A stretch of 58,133 nucleotides of DNA from Natronococcus sp. A-GB1. GTDB lineage: Archaea > Halobacteriota > Halobacteria > Halobacteriales > Natrialbaceae. Shown piece by piece: positions 7,433-16,314 of this stretch; within the stretch, counting starts at the first letter, position 1; every line of letters starts with the position of its first letter. Where the stretch lies: the NCBI RefSeq assembly GCF_029688845.1, contig NZ_JARUKW010000023.1:1-58133 (forward strand). The letters run 5' to 3'. The translations under genes and the position numbers were made by a program. The notes beneath the pieces are model-generated. The model did not search any database. It was not told the origin of the DNA and worked only from the letters and a program-made list of their open reading frames with translations.

Positions 7433-8653
7433 CTAAACATCGTACTCAGAATCCTGATAATCAATAAGATCGTCCCACATACCGTCGCGCCTCATTGCGA
7501 AGTCAACGTTTTCTTCGTCAACGACTGTGACTCCAGTATCGAAGTTTTTCATTGGGATACCGCGTTCCATATACATCCATGCTAATTGAGTTGGGATATA
7601 TCCCTGGCTATACCCATCTTGACCGGATGAGAAGTCGAGATAACCTTGTTCAATAGCTCCGAGCGTAGCATTGTTAAGATCAAAGCCACCAACGACCATC
7701 TCATCCTCAAGACCCTCGTTTTCGACAAGTGTGGCACCTGCGATTCCACCCCACTGACCAGTCCCAGCAATAACGTTGATATCTGGATTGGAACGGTAAG
7801 CGTCGTCAATCCGATTCGTTGCATCGGAAAGATCCTCACTTACGTTAAGTGTTTCGAGAACTTCAATACCATCTTGGTCTTCAAGTGCCGCCCGAATCCC
7901 TTCAGCGCGCGCTTCAAGCGCTGGATGACCTGGTACACCAATAGTTGGTTGAACCACCAGCTGCTCATCACCTATTTTTTCCTCTGCTCGTTCATGGGCT
8001 TCCAATCCAACAGCCATCCCCGCTGAGACCATATCTTGTCCAACATAAGGTTGGACGTATCCGAACTCTTCTACCATGAAATCAAAGTCCCAGTCATCGA
8101 CAGTCGTATTGAAATGAATAACCGGGATATCATTGTCGACTGCTCGCATGACTGGAGATTCATACATTGGTCCATCCTGAACACTCGTCGCTAGAACAGA
8201 CTCGCCTGCCTCAAGACGATCAACCGTAGTGTTCAGCATTTCGACCTGCTCCTCGTTATCGTGACTGCTTGGACCAAGGAATTCACCTGTCCAACCAATC
8301 TGATTCAGTCCATCATTGACCCCAGCGATCACTGAAGTGAAGAATTCGTCGACTACATGGCTAACGAACACCATCTCTCGTTCTTCATCGAGCGGATTCT
8401 CAAAGTCGATATCATCTTCAGTTGGTGGGGGAACGAATGGAATTCGCAATGCTTCCGGCAGTTCACCACTATCGTCGACCGGATCACCACCGGTGTCGCC
8501 TTCTGCCTCTGCTTCTGCACGAAGGTCACTACAGCCAGCTAACCCGGCAATCATCCCAGCTGCCCCGAGCTGCTTCATGAGTTTTCGTCGCGAAACCCCT
8601 AGCTCTATCGACACAATTCCGTCTTCTTGCCTAGGCTTGACATCCTCTGGCAT
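7433..8653 (-). CDS. sugar ABC transporter substrate-binding lipoprotein (CUT2 type)
   Basis: The 406-residue protein has a twin-arginine signal (SRRKLMKQ) and a lipobox ending LAGC, then an acidic linker, so it should be exported folded and anchored outside the membrane. The mature part is a type I periplasmic binding fold of the ribose/galactose family: VSHVVDEFFTSVIAGVNDGL, AVDNDIPVIHFNTTVDDWDF, INVIAGTGQWGGIAGA and MVVGGFDLNNATLGAIEQGY. It should pair with the ATPase at 10352 and the permease at 11657. The ligand cannot be read directly, but the neighbourhood suggests a cyclitol, polyol or sugar acid. It has its own promoter and an upstream GTTTGA-type palindrome. Confidence 0.88.
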   Translation of the reverse strand: MPEDVKPRQEDGIVSIELGVSRRKLMKQLGAAGMIAGLAGCSDLRAEAEAEGDTGGDPVDDSGELPEALRIPFVPPPTEDDIDFENPLDEEREMVFVSHVVDEFFTSVIAGVNDGLNQIGWTGEFLGPSSHDNEEQVEMLNTTVDRLEAGESVLATSVQDGPMYESPVMRAVDNDIPVIHFNTTVDDWDFDFMVEEFGYVQPYVGQDMVSAGMAVGLEAHERAEEKIGDEQLVVQPTIGVPGHPALEARAEGIRAALEDQDGIEVLETLNVSEDLSDATNRIDDAYRSNPDINVIAGTGQWGGIAGATLVENEGLEDEMVVGGFDLNNATLGAIEQGYLDFSSGQDGYSQGYIPTQLAWMYMERGIPMKNFDTGVTVVDEENVDFAMRRDGMWDDLIDYQDSEYDV

Positions 8654-8680
8654 ACTCTATCTCCCTAAACAGACTCGGGC

Positions 8681-8690
8681 ATAATAAATG
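8681..8690 (-). promoter_or_regulatory. TATA box of binding-protein gene
   Basis: CATTTATTAT on the minus strand lies 28-37 bases before the ATG at 8653. A GGGAG Shine-Dalgarno-like stretch lies between the two. Confidence 0.5.
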
Positions 8691-8758
8691 TTCACATTTG
8701 ACGGCTTCCAAAACGGTATTGGCTCGATACTAGGACAGTGATTACAGGATTGGAATTT

Positions 8759-8775
8759 GTTTGAGGCCCTCAAAC
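8759..8775. promoter_or_regulatory. IclR-type operator candidate
   Basis: GTTTGAGGCCCTCAAAC is a perfect palindrome with 7-base arms around a 3-base centre, about 105 bases upstream of the binding-protein start. It shares GTTTGA/TCAAAC half-sites and total length with sites at 9242 and 22401. Confidence 0.55.
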
Positions 8776-9123
8776 ACCTGAGCGAGCATAGTAGTAATAA
8801 GGCCAAACGATCCGTCGAAGCGGCCTTCTAAGAAGTACGGACGGGGATCACGTGTTATCAACTCGAGCGATAAACCGTATTCAGTTTGTAGGTCTCAAAT
8901 AGACAATATTGCAGCTGCTTACCCTTCCATAATATATCCAATTCGGTTAGAGACTTTAGTACCCCTTCAGAAGGTTTTGAATCATCAAAGATTCAGACAA
9001 AATGATTAGTGTTAACAGTTTCTACCCCCGTATAGCTGTATCAGAGGTGAGATGATATCTGGACGCAGTGGAAACCACTACTTCGACGGGCCACGGTCGT
9101 GTTTGAGCCCCACGCTGAATCCT

Positions 9124-9195
9124 TTTACAATAGTACTTATGTATACAGATAGGATGGAGGCAAACGGCCTTTGTATACAAAGGTACTATTGTAAA
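9124..9195. repeat. 24-base imperfect inverted repeat
   Basis: Arms 9124-9147 and 9172-9195 pair at about 22 of 24 positions. Each contains TTTACAATAGTAC and a GTATAC core, around a 24-base loop. The 12-mer TTACAATAGTAC recurs at 22457-22468. It could be a transcription terminator hairpin, a regulator site, or a small mobile-element relic. Confidence 0.55.
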
Positions 9196-9241
9196 GTTCT
9201 AAAATGGTAAAAGGAAGATTGCAAATCAATATACAGTGTTC

Positions 9242-9258
9242 GTTTGAGAGGTTCAAAC
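9242..9258. promoter_or_regulatory. IclR-type operator candidate
   Basis: GTTTGAGAGGTTCAAAC has 6-base arms around a 5-base centre, about 70 bases upstream of the reductase start. The identical 17-mer is found immediately after the iclR gene at 22401-22417. Confidence 0.6.
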
Positions 9259-9328
9259 AACGGTTCGCAAGTGAGGAGTAGAACGAATTACCCTCTAAGA
9301 TAGCTAGACTTAAGAAGGTGCATTCAAA

Positions 9329-10147
9329 TTGTCGTATGTGCTCGATCAAGACTCCTACAGGCTCGGTTTCGGAACGTATAGTCTGACAGACAAAGAGGGA
9401 ATCAATGCAATCACAGCCGCAATCAACGCCGGCTATAGACATCTTGACACTGCTCGTCTGTACGGAAATGAGGAGGAAGTGGGTGAGGCAATACGTCGTG
9501 CGAATGTTGAGCGCAGCGAACTATTCGTCGCTACAAAGATCGCCCACTTTGAAGAACCCGAAAAGACTCCTGACTACATTCGATCCGGCGTGCAAGAGAG
9601 TCTCGACAAACTCGGTATCGAGACGATCGATTTACTTTATCACCATTGGCCTCGCGGTCAAGACGATATCAAGACGGTGCTACCCGTATTCAACGAGCTT
9701 GTCAACCAAGACATTGCCAGTCAGGTCGGTGTAAGCAATTATACGCCGAACGATCTGGACTTAGCCGATGACCTACTGGACGTGCCACTATCTGCTCTCC
9801 AAGCCGAAATGCATCCTCTTCTGCCTCAACAAAACCTCCGCGAGGCTGTGCAGGATCGCAATGCACATTTTGTTGCTTACTCCCCAATTGCTCAGGGCGA
9901 AGTTTTTGACGTCCCGGAAATAACGGAAGTCGCCAAGAAACACAGCACCAACGCAGCGACAGTCAGTCTTGCCTGGCTCCTATCGAAAGACAGTGTAATC
10001 CCCATCCCTCGGTCGAAATCATCCGAACACATTCGGAGTAATCTTGGTGCGCTTGATCTCGAACTTGACGACGAAGACATTGAACGTATTGACAGCCTCG
10101 ACCAGCAGAAACGATACGAAGACCCATCGTGGATGGAGTGGGAGTAG
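9329..10147 (+). CDS. aldo/keto reductase
   Basis: The 272-residue protein is a complete AKR TIM barrel using NAD(P)H. The catalytic tetrad is visible: Asp and Tyr in HLDTARLYGNEEEVGEAIR, Lys in FVATKIAHF, and His in DLLYHHWP. The cofactor-binding end is VIPIPRSKSSEHIRSN. The start is a TTG at 9329 preceded by AAGAAGGTG at a good distance. A GTG three codons later is the alternative. It probably interconverts a sugar or keto-acid aldehyde and its alcohol. The upstream palindrome suggests shared control with the ABC transporter. Confidence 0.88.
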   Translation: MSYVLDQDSYRLGFGTYSLTDKEGINAITAAINAGYRHLDTARLYGNEEEVGEAIRRANVERSELFVATKIAHFEEPEKTPDYIRSGVQESLDKLGIETIDLLYHHWPRGQDDIKTVLPVFNELVNQDIASQVGVSNYTPNDLDLADDLLDVPLSALQAEMHPLLPQQNLREAVQDRNAHFVAYSPIAQGEVFDVPEITEVAKKHSTNAATVSLAWLLSKDSVIPIPRSKSSEHIRSNLGALDLELDDEDIERIDSLDQQKRYEDPSWMEWE

Positions 10148-10351
10148 GAGGGAAAACACGAACTAATTTGTTGTCTCTTCATTTGATTCCTGAAGCACAC
10201 GCACATCCATTGAGACTCGAGTCCATGTTTTGCATTTTAGTTGTCGAGTACCATCCCAGTTTGTTGCTGACCGCTGTCCGAATACCCATTGTATATAAAA
10301 CGGAGCTATTCGTCAAAATTTACGAGGTCAGCCCCGATCCCACAACAAGCA

Positions 10352-11209
10352 TCAATGATCGTCTGGTGTCAACGCTCCCGTCATGTAGGCAACAAGATCC
10401 TCACGATCAACATTACCGTCATTATCTAGTATAGTGACGAGGTTACCTTGCCGAAGGATCGCGATCCGATCGGCTACATCCAGGACCTCCTCCATATTGT
10501 GGGTGACAAAAAGAACAGTCTTTCCAGATTCTTGAAGACTATTGATAAGATCCAAAATCTTCTGGGAGCCATCAACCGAGACCTCAGCGGTCGGTTCGTC
10601 AAGAATCACGAGATCGGGGTCAGAGATTAGAGCACGAGCAACAGCAACCGCCTGTTGCTGTCCACCTGAAAGGTCGCCGGTCGTAGCAGTTGGATCAATC
10701 TCGAATCCAATTTCCTCAAGTGCTTCTACCGACTTTTCGTTCATATATTCGCGATTAATACGTCGCAAAAGTTTCCCTGTGGGTCCGTCTTCGAGGGGCT
10801 CGCGACCCATAAAGACGTTTGCAGCAACATCGTGTTGTTTTGAAAGCGACATGTCCTGAAAGACGGTCTCGATACCCGCATCTTGTGCATCAGCTGCTGA
10901 TCCCAGAATGACTTTTTCGAGTTCACCATTGCCTCCTTTGACGAAAAAGTCACCACGCGTAGCCGGGATGACCCCCGAAAGGAGCTTAATAAACGTCGAT
11001 TTCCCAGCACCATTATCACCGACGATCGAGAGAATTTCGTTCTCTTGTATCTCTATGTCAATCCCATCAAGTGCGACGATACCCCCGTAATGTTTCGTCA
11101 TATCGTTAGCCCTGATGAGCACGTCCTCGTTGTTAATCGTCCTGGCGGTACTAATTGAGTCCGAACCGGTAACTGTCTCGTCTGAGTCGCTATCTTCGGC
11201 CTTCGACAT
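10352..11209 (-). CDS. sugar ABC transporter ATPase (single domain)
   Basis: This 285-residue cytoplasmic ATPase has Walker A GDNGAGKST, Q-loop FQDMSLSKQHD, signature LSGGQQQAVAVARAL, Walker B LVILDEPTAEVS and switch VLFVTHNMEEV. CUT2 systems such as ribose RbsA normally have two fused domains. This one has a single domain, like the fructose FrcA type, so it would work as a homodimer. The first 25 residues are an acidic Ser/Asp-rich tail. A TATA-like CATTTAATATG lies about 25-30 bases upstream, so it can be transcribed separately from the permease gene. Confidence 0.9.
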   Translation of the reverse strand: MSKAEDSDSDETVTGSDSISTARTINNEDVLIRANDMTKHYGGIVALDGIDIEIQENEILSIVGDNGAGKSTFIKLLSGVIPATRGDFFVKGGNGELEKVILGSAADAQDAGIETVFQDMSLSKQHDVAANVFMGREPLEDGPTGKLLRRINREYMNEKSVEALEEIGFEIDPTATTGDLSGGQQQAVAVARALISDPDLVILDEPTAEVSVDGSQKILDLINSLQESGKTVLFVTHNMEEVLDVADRIAILRQGNLVTILDNDGNVDREDLVAYMTGALTPDDH

Positions 11210-11656
11210 GGTCTAGCACGCGTGGTCCATCATATTAAATGTGCCGTCGTGTCGAGAAGAGGTGCACGGTTATTCGTTTGTCGTTAAGCGTAAAATGAAA
11301 TGCTGTAGGTTCGCATCACGGTTTTCCTATTGTGTTCGGGTTCTTGCCTCTGGTAGATCGGAAAAGCATCTGAAGTTATGTTCGAATCTGCGTCTAAAGA
11401 TGTATACTGTACATTCATTGTTTCTTTAATTCTAATATTAGTACAAACACCGAAGGGTTTCTTAATACATTGACTGGGTTCATTCGTGCCCAATACACCA
11501 TCAGAGGAAACGGCCGAATTGAGCCTTCGGGATGAGCGCGTAGAGTACCATCTGCAAAGTAGAGAATCAGCCAAGTGTTATCTCAAGGTGATGGTGAGCG
11601 GCACCAGACACCGACACGAATCGAATTCAGCAAAACTAATCAATAAAAGAAGGATC
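11210..11656. other. gap inside the transporter cluster
   Basis: About 450 bases separate permease and ATPase genes that normally adjoin. Part of it may encode a short plus-strand product (see 11486-11665). Otherwise I see no gene. The region is AT-richer than its flanks. Confidence 0.4.
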
Positions 11657-11665
11657 TCAGGTTAG
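11486..11665 (+). CDS. possible 59-residue hypothetical protein
   Basis: A GTG at 11486 opens 59 codons beginning VPNTPSEETAELSLRDERVE, acidic at first and basic at the end. A TATA-like TTTCTTAATA about 27 bases upstream would give a leaderless message. The frame overlaps the convergent permease gene by nine bases. No family is recognised, and the basic tail makes a decayed or spurious frame possible. Confidence 0.28.
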   Translation: MPNTPSEETAELSLRDERVEYHLQSRESAKCYLKVMVSGTRHRHESNSAKLINKRRISG

Positions 11666-13276
11666 CAGAAGCTGGATGATTACGAAGCCGCCAACAATTC
11701 CCCAGCAGACGACCGTGCCAGCAACGGTGAACAGAGCGTTTTGGCTCGAGAATCCGAAGAGCGATTCTGCTGCCCTGTAGAGCAAGTAGAGTGCAGGTAA
11801 GGAAGCAACTACGAACGCCGCAAAGACGACCTCCAGCAGGAAGGCAAAGCCAGCGAGCACGACTGGAACGAACAATAACACTGCAGGTGCAAAACTGAAC
11901 ATAACTGCTTGGAGCGTAATATCGAAGTCTTCGATCGATTCCAGAGTGTTACCGACCGTGTGAACGAAGACAGCCGTGAGAAATGTGAGCCCCGAGACAA
12001 TTCCGAACATTAGGACAGGCATCGTGCCAATCATTCCTGGGCCTGCATCGACAAACGCTAAGGAGAATTCCCATCCGGTCATAAGGGAGGTGACACCGAC
12101 TGCAACCAGCGCAAGAGCCGTAAGAACCAATGTATTGATTGCGAGGAAAGTCAGCGGCATCTCGACTCCCCGAACGTCGGTCCGGACCTTTTTAAAGAAC
12201 GAAACGGGGGAGGTGACGATCGATCCTACTGGGTCGACGTATTGTTGCTTCACCACTGAGAGTCGCGTCCGTTGGCTGGCTGCCTCAATGAAGACAGCAG
12301 CGATGATGAAGACCCCCGTAAAGATCTCGAATAGTTGAGTACCGAGTCCAGCTAATACCAGAATGTTCTCCGTTAAGGCGAACACGAGAGCGCCAAGAAG
12401 AGCGCCAAGCATGGAACCTTCACCACCGAAGAGGTTCGTGCCACCGATGACGACCGCAGCGATAACGATTAGTTCAATTCCCTGTCCGGTTGTCGGCGAG
12501 ACAGCCTGCGTAAACCCAACCTGCGAAATACCGGCGAACGCCGCCAGTACAGCGACAATCATGAAGTTCGCGATCTTGACTCGATCTGTATCGATCCCGG
12601 TTCGACTCGCACTGTCAGGATTGCCGCCGGTAAACTGGGAGCGGTAACCGAATGGAGTTCGATTCAAGATGTACCAACCAGCAATTAGAAAGATACCGAC
12701 CCAGACAATCTGTACGGGGAACTGGTTGATAACAGGTATCCAACCTGCTTCCCAAACACCCCCAAAGTAGAACAGTAATTGTGGATAATCAGCTGACGGA
12801 ATAGATTGAGTCATATTGCCGAGGATCACTAACAGAACCCCCTGTAGAAGTGTGAGCGTACCAATCGTAACGATCAGCGATGGAAGTCCAAACTTCGTGA
12901 CCAACAGGCCCTGGAAGATACCGTATATTGCTGCACCGAACAAAACCAGGAGGACAGCCAACAGAAACGGGTATCCATCTGTGTACATCGTCACTACAAG
13001 TGCACCGGCGACCCCCATCAACGAACCAACGGACAGGTCAAACTCCCCGGAGACCATCAACAGCGTCATACCGTACGCGATGATGGACACCACTGCGGCG
13101 TTTCGTACGATCCCAAGGATATTGTCTGAGGTGAAGAACACATCGGATCGAACGAGTCCACCAACCGCGATAAGCACGATCACCGCGAGTAACGCGCCGA
13201 ATTCGCGGTATTGGAAGAGGTTGGTTATGGATGCTAGTCTCCGCTCTACGGGGACAGTCGCTCCCTCGCTTGCCAT
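11657..13276 (-). CDS. CUT2 sugar ABC permease fused to Yip1-like tail
   Basis: I start at the ATG at 13276 (MASEGATVPVERR) because the TATA box at 13301-13306 predicts a transcript beginning there. Residues 20-330 form a RbsC/AraH-type permease (GEFDLSVGSLMGVAGALVV, FGLPSLIVTIGTLTLLQGV, IAAVVIGGTNLFGGEGS). From about residue 345 a second membrane module follows, starting VDPVGSIVTSPVSFFKKV and carrying five or so hydrophobic helices, which resembles a Yip1-family domain. Ordinary permeases of this class stop near 330-350 residues. The tail may organise or regulate the importer. It should assemble as a dimer with the ATPase at 10352. Confidence 0.87.
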   Translation of the reverse strand: MASEGATVPVERRLASITNLFQYREFGALLAVIVLIAVGGLVRSDVFFTSDNILGIVRNAAVVSIIAYGMTLLMVSGEFDLSVGSLMGVAGALVVTMYTDGYPFLLAVLLVLFGAAIYGIFQGLLVTKFGLPSLIVTIGTLTLLQGVLLVILGNMTQSIPSADYPQLLFYFGGVWEAGWIPVINQFPVQIVWVGIFLIAGWYILNRTPFGYRSQFTGGNPDSASRTGIDTDRVKIANFMIVAVLAAFAGISQVGFTQAVSPTTGQGIELIVIAAVVIGGTNLFGGEGSMLGALLGALVFALTENILVLAGLGTQLFEIFTGVFIIAAVFIEAASQRTRLSVVKQQYVDPVGSIVTSPVSFFKKVRTDVRGVEMPLTFLAINTLVLTALALVAVGVTSLMTGWEFSLAFVDAGPGMIGTMPVLMFGIVSGLTFLTAVFVHTVGNTLESIEDFDITLQAVMFSFAPAVLLFVPVVLAGFAFLLEVVFAAFVVASLPALYLLYRAAESLFGFSSQNALFTVAGTVVCWGIVGGFVIIQLLLT

Positions 13277-13300
13277 GGAACAACAATCCCCACCATGCAA

Positions 13301-13306
13301 TATAAA
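13301..13306 (-). promoter_or_regulatory. TATA box of permease gene
   Basis: TTTATA on the minus strand, centred 27-28 bases before the chosen ATG at 13276, implies a leaderless message and decides the start. Confidence 0.55.
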
Positions 13307-13584
13307 CATTTGGTTTGGCGCGAGAGCACACAGTACACAATGCAGTTACCGATGGCTTCAACGTCTATTTTGCCGAGAGCCTTCCCATTGGGCGTACGGC
13401 TGCTTGCTGAGTTCCTAATCGACCTCAAGAAGACCGACCATAGCGGTTGATCATCGAACTATTCGGAAGAGAAGCAGTACGATAGGCTAGAACCGAGATG
13501 AACGTACCGAAGACGATCCCTGTGGTCAACAGTAATCGATACTCGAACTGCTGCTAAACCGAGAGCCAAAAAGTCGAAGGTGCG

Positions 13585-15318
13585 TTACTCGTCTCGCTCG
13601 AGATCGGCGAGGTCCCATTCGCCGGTGATGATCGCTCCGGAATCAGGGTTATCCGGCTCAACGACTGCCTCGACCAGGGCGGGCCCGTCGTACTCGAGCG
13701 CATCGGATAGCGTCTCGGTAAGGTTCTCAGGTTTGACGACGCGCTCGGTGAACTCAACGCCGAAGGCATCGGCCATTTGTACGAAGTCGGTCCCTTCCTC
13801 GAACGGGGTGTTCAGAACGCGATCCCAGCCATATTTATTAACCTGTAGGTTCCGAATCGACTTCCAACCGTCATTGTTGAGGACGAGCCAGGTAACATCG
13901 ACATCGTGCTCGACCGCACAGTCGACCTCCTGGTTACACATTAGGAAACTCCCGTCACCTTCAACGTCGACGACCTGTTTATCGGGCTGGGCTAGCTTTG
14001 CGCCGATTGCAGCAGATACGCCGAATCCCATGGTCGAGAATCCACCACAGGAGATGTTCGTTCGGGGTTCGTACACGGGGAACTCCGGATTCGTCACCTC
14101 CTGGGGCTGACCGGCGCTCGTGACGACAATTCCGTCCCGATCGAGCGCCTCTCGCAGGCTCGCGAGCGCGCGGGAGATCCCCATTGGCACCTCGTCGGTA
14201 TGGCGCTCTTCTACGAGCTCGCGCCACTCAGCCCACAACTGCTGGATCTCGTCGTAGTACTCATTATCTTCGGTGTCTACTGGATCGGTCCGGTCGGCAA
14301 TACCCTCGTGGAGCTGCCGCGTAACGACCTTCGCATCGCCGAGGATACCGACTTCAACCGGATAGTTCTTGCCGATCTCCTCATTATCGATGTCGACGTG
14401 AATCAGTTTACTCGGTGGAATGTCAAAACTCACGCCGTCTTCGAACGACGACGTATGGAGGTCGGAGAACCGACAGCCGATCGCGAGAACGACATCCGCG
14501 CTACTTGCGAGTTCGTTCCCGGCGGTTGATCCAATCCACCCCGCATAACCAACGAAGAGATCATGATCTTCGGGAATAATTCCCTTAGCCTGGAACGTCG
14601 GGATAACCGGCGCTTTGAGGTGCTCGGCGAGATCCTGCACTTCGTCCCAAGCTTCACCGAGCATACAGCCGCCGCCAGGAACGATAACTGGTCGATCGGC
14701 CTCGGCAAGCAGATCGGCGGCTTCCGAGACGGATTCAGGATCGCCGCCGGGGCGGCTGTGGGTACGTGTCTCCGCTGGTTCAGGGATCTCAACGTCCGCA
14801 GCGGCACCCTGCACGTCCATCGGGAGATCGACGTGAACTGGCCCTGGCCGACCTGTCGTTGCGACTTGGAAGGCTCGGCGGAGCACTCGGGGGAGTTGCT
14901 CGACATCGTTAACGACGAAGCTCTTTTTCGTAACCGGCTCCATCACGCTCGGGAAGTCGCCGGGTTTCTGGCGTTCGATCTCCTGCAGAATCCCCTGCCC
15001 GTACTCATGTGTCTGAGGTGCGCCTGTGAAGACAACCATCGGGATGGAATCAACGTAGGCGGTCGCCACACCGGTTACCGTGTTCGTTGCTCCGGGACCG
15101 ATCGAGGTAAACACTGCGAGCGGGTCACCGCTCGCACGCGCGTAGCCGTCGGCCAAGTGGGTCGCTCCCTCCTCATGGCGAGGCTGAATGACCTCGACAG
15201 CCGAGTCGTTGAAAGCGTCCAGGAGGTTCGTGCTTCCGTGCCCGGGAATTCCAACGAGGTACTCTACACCTTCCTTCTCCAGATACTTGGCGATGATTTC
15301 GCCACCAGTAAGTCTTGG
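13585..15318 (-). CDS. TPP-dependent enzyme, acetolactate-synthase-like
   Basis: The ATG at 15318 (MPRLTGGEIIAKYLEKEG) is preferred over one 12 codons upstream that overlaps the TATA region at 15351-15362. The 577-residue protein has the three-domain layout of the acetolactate synthase superfamily: the Pyr domain with catalytic Glu in QPRHEEGATHLADGY (about residues 50-51), a central DHS-like domain (DVVLAIGCRF), and the PP domain with VEGDGSFLMCNQEV and LVLNNDGW. Plausible activities are C-C bond making or breaking on keto acids, or hydrolysis of a cyclic diketone as in IolD, although it is shorter than typical IolD (about 640). The exact substrate is unknown. Plasmid location next to sugar genes argues against branched-chain amino-acid synthesis. 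Confidence 0.83.
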   Translation of the reverse strand, partial: PRLTGGEIIAKYLEKEGVEYLVGIPGHGSTNLLDAFNDSAVEVIQPRHEEGATHLADGYARASGDPLAVFTSIGPGATNTVTGVATAYVDSIPMVVFTGAPQTHEYGQGILQEIERQKPGDFPSVMEPVTKKSFVVNDVEQLPRVLRRAFQVATTGRPGPVHVDLPMDVQGAAADVEIPEPAETRTHSRPGGDPESVSEAADLLAEADRPVIVPGGGCMLGEAWDEVQDLAEHLKAPVIPTFQAKGIIPEDHDLFVGYAGWIGSTAGNELASSADVVLAIGCRFSDLHTSSFEDGVSFDIPPSKLIHVDIDNEEIGKNYPVEVGILGDAKVVTRQLHEGIADRTDPVDTEDNEYYDEIQQLWAEWRELVEERHTDEVPMGISRALASLREALDRDGIVVTSAGQPQEVTNPEFPVYEPRTNISCGGFSTMGFGVSAAIGAKLAQPDKQVVDVEGDGSFLMCNQEVDCAVEHDVDVTWLVLNNDGWKSIRNLQVNKYGWDRVLNTPFEEGTDFVQMADAFGVEFTERVVKPENLTETLSDALEYDGPALVEAVVEPDNPDSGAIITGEWDLADLERDE

Positions 15319-15546
15319 CATCGTCTCTATTGATAGGTTGATACGGTAGCTCATAAATATTTGCCCTCGCAGATCGTCGAACAGGCGGAATCAATGAGGA
15401 TTGTGCGTACCCCTTCTGTCTCTGATCACCGACGCACCCACGAAGGATCCGTAACTAGGTCAGATGGATTCTCAAAGCGTATTTGATCGGGGCCGACAGT
15501 TACGGGTGAAGGACAATGTCGATTAGCGAATTTTCGATGGTCAAGC

Positions 15547-15984
15547 TCACTTAGACTGCTGCCGAACAAAGGTAACCGGGCATGGGGCATTAAGTAAGAG
15601 ATCTTGTGCTGTACTGCCGAACAGGGCTTTTCCGGTCGGGCTCCGTTTCTGACCCTGAACAAACAGGATATCAGCATCAACGTCCTCGGCTAACGAAACG
15701 TACGGATCGCCGGTTTCGCCGACAGCACCACGTATCTCATAGTCGATGGATTTCTCATCAAGTCGTTTACTTATGTTACGAACTTCCTTGTTACGTTCAG
15801 CAAGTTCGTCAGGTGAGGCCTGCCCATCGAAATCAGCGAGAGCCGCATCATAGGAGGTTTCGGTGTGTGCTACGCCGATAACGATGGTCGCATCCGAAGG
15901 CACGGCAACATCAAGCGCGCTATCCACCAGTATCTCGTGATCACCGTCTGGTTTCAGTGCTACGAGAATCGTGTTGATTGGCAT
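15547..15984 (-). CDS. UspA-family universal stress protein
   Basis: The 145-residue single-domain UspA begins MPINTILVALKPDGD and ends with the nucleotide-binding motif GQKRSPTGKALFGSTAQDLL plus APCPVTFVR. Such proteins bind ATP or AMP and often accompany transporters in haloarchaea. A TATA-like TATTATTTAC at about 16010-16019 lies upstream, indicating an independent promoter. A paralogue with nearly the same C-terminal motif is at 38478. Confidence 0.9.
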   Translation of the reverse strand: MPINTILVALKPDGDHEILVDSALDVAVPSDATIVIGVAHTETSYDAALADFDGQASPDELAERNKEVRNISKRLDEKSIDYEIRGAVGETGDPYVSLAEDVDADILFVQGQKRSPTGKALFGSTAQDLLLNAPCPVTFVRQQSK

Positions 15985-16314
15985 TACGAGTTATTAGAGG
16001 TGCTCCTTTAGTAAATAATATAGGGTCCATCGAGCAGCGATATTGTTCTGCTAAACACCGCCCAGAAGAGAGGCAGTGAGTCGATTCTACCCCTAATCGA
16101 GTCTCGCCTCAGTCAGAGTACAGTTGATATTGGACGATAAAGAAGTGCCGATTAACTTGGTGTACTTTCGTCAGAGACAACATCGCGTCTAATACAATTC
16201 AAGCGCGAAAGTCCACCAAAATAAAGAGCCGGGAGTTCCCCATTCGGTCGTTAGCTTCCTGCGCAGTCGTTGTTCCTGAATTCTCCTGGTTGCTCCGATC
16301 TAGCAAAATTCCGC
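15985..16314. other. intergenic, promoter of UspA gene
   Basis: About 330 bases without a gene. The first 35 bases upstream of the UspA start hold its promoter. Short complementary 7-mers (ACTTTCG and CGAAAGT) occur near 16165-16215, but I make no functional claim for them. Confidence 0.4.

Larger units (their letters stand above)
8654..9328. other. divergent regulatory region
   Basis: About 675 bases between the divergent binding-protein and aldo/keto reductase genes, with no supported coding sequence. It holds two GTTTGA-type palindromes (8759-8775, 9242-9258) and a long imperfect hairpin (9124-9195). It is the best candidate control region for sugar uptake in the island. Confidence 0.6.

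Noticed and set aside
14563-15333. 256-codon plus-strand frame opposite the TPP enzyme gene
   Set aside because: It lies antisense to clear family motifs of the TPP enzyme and has no recognisable domain.
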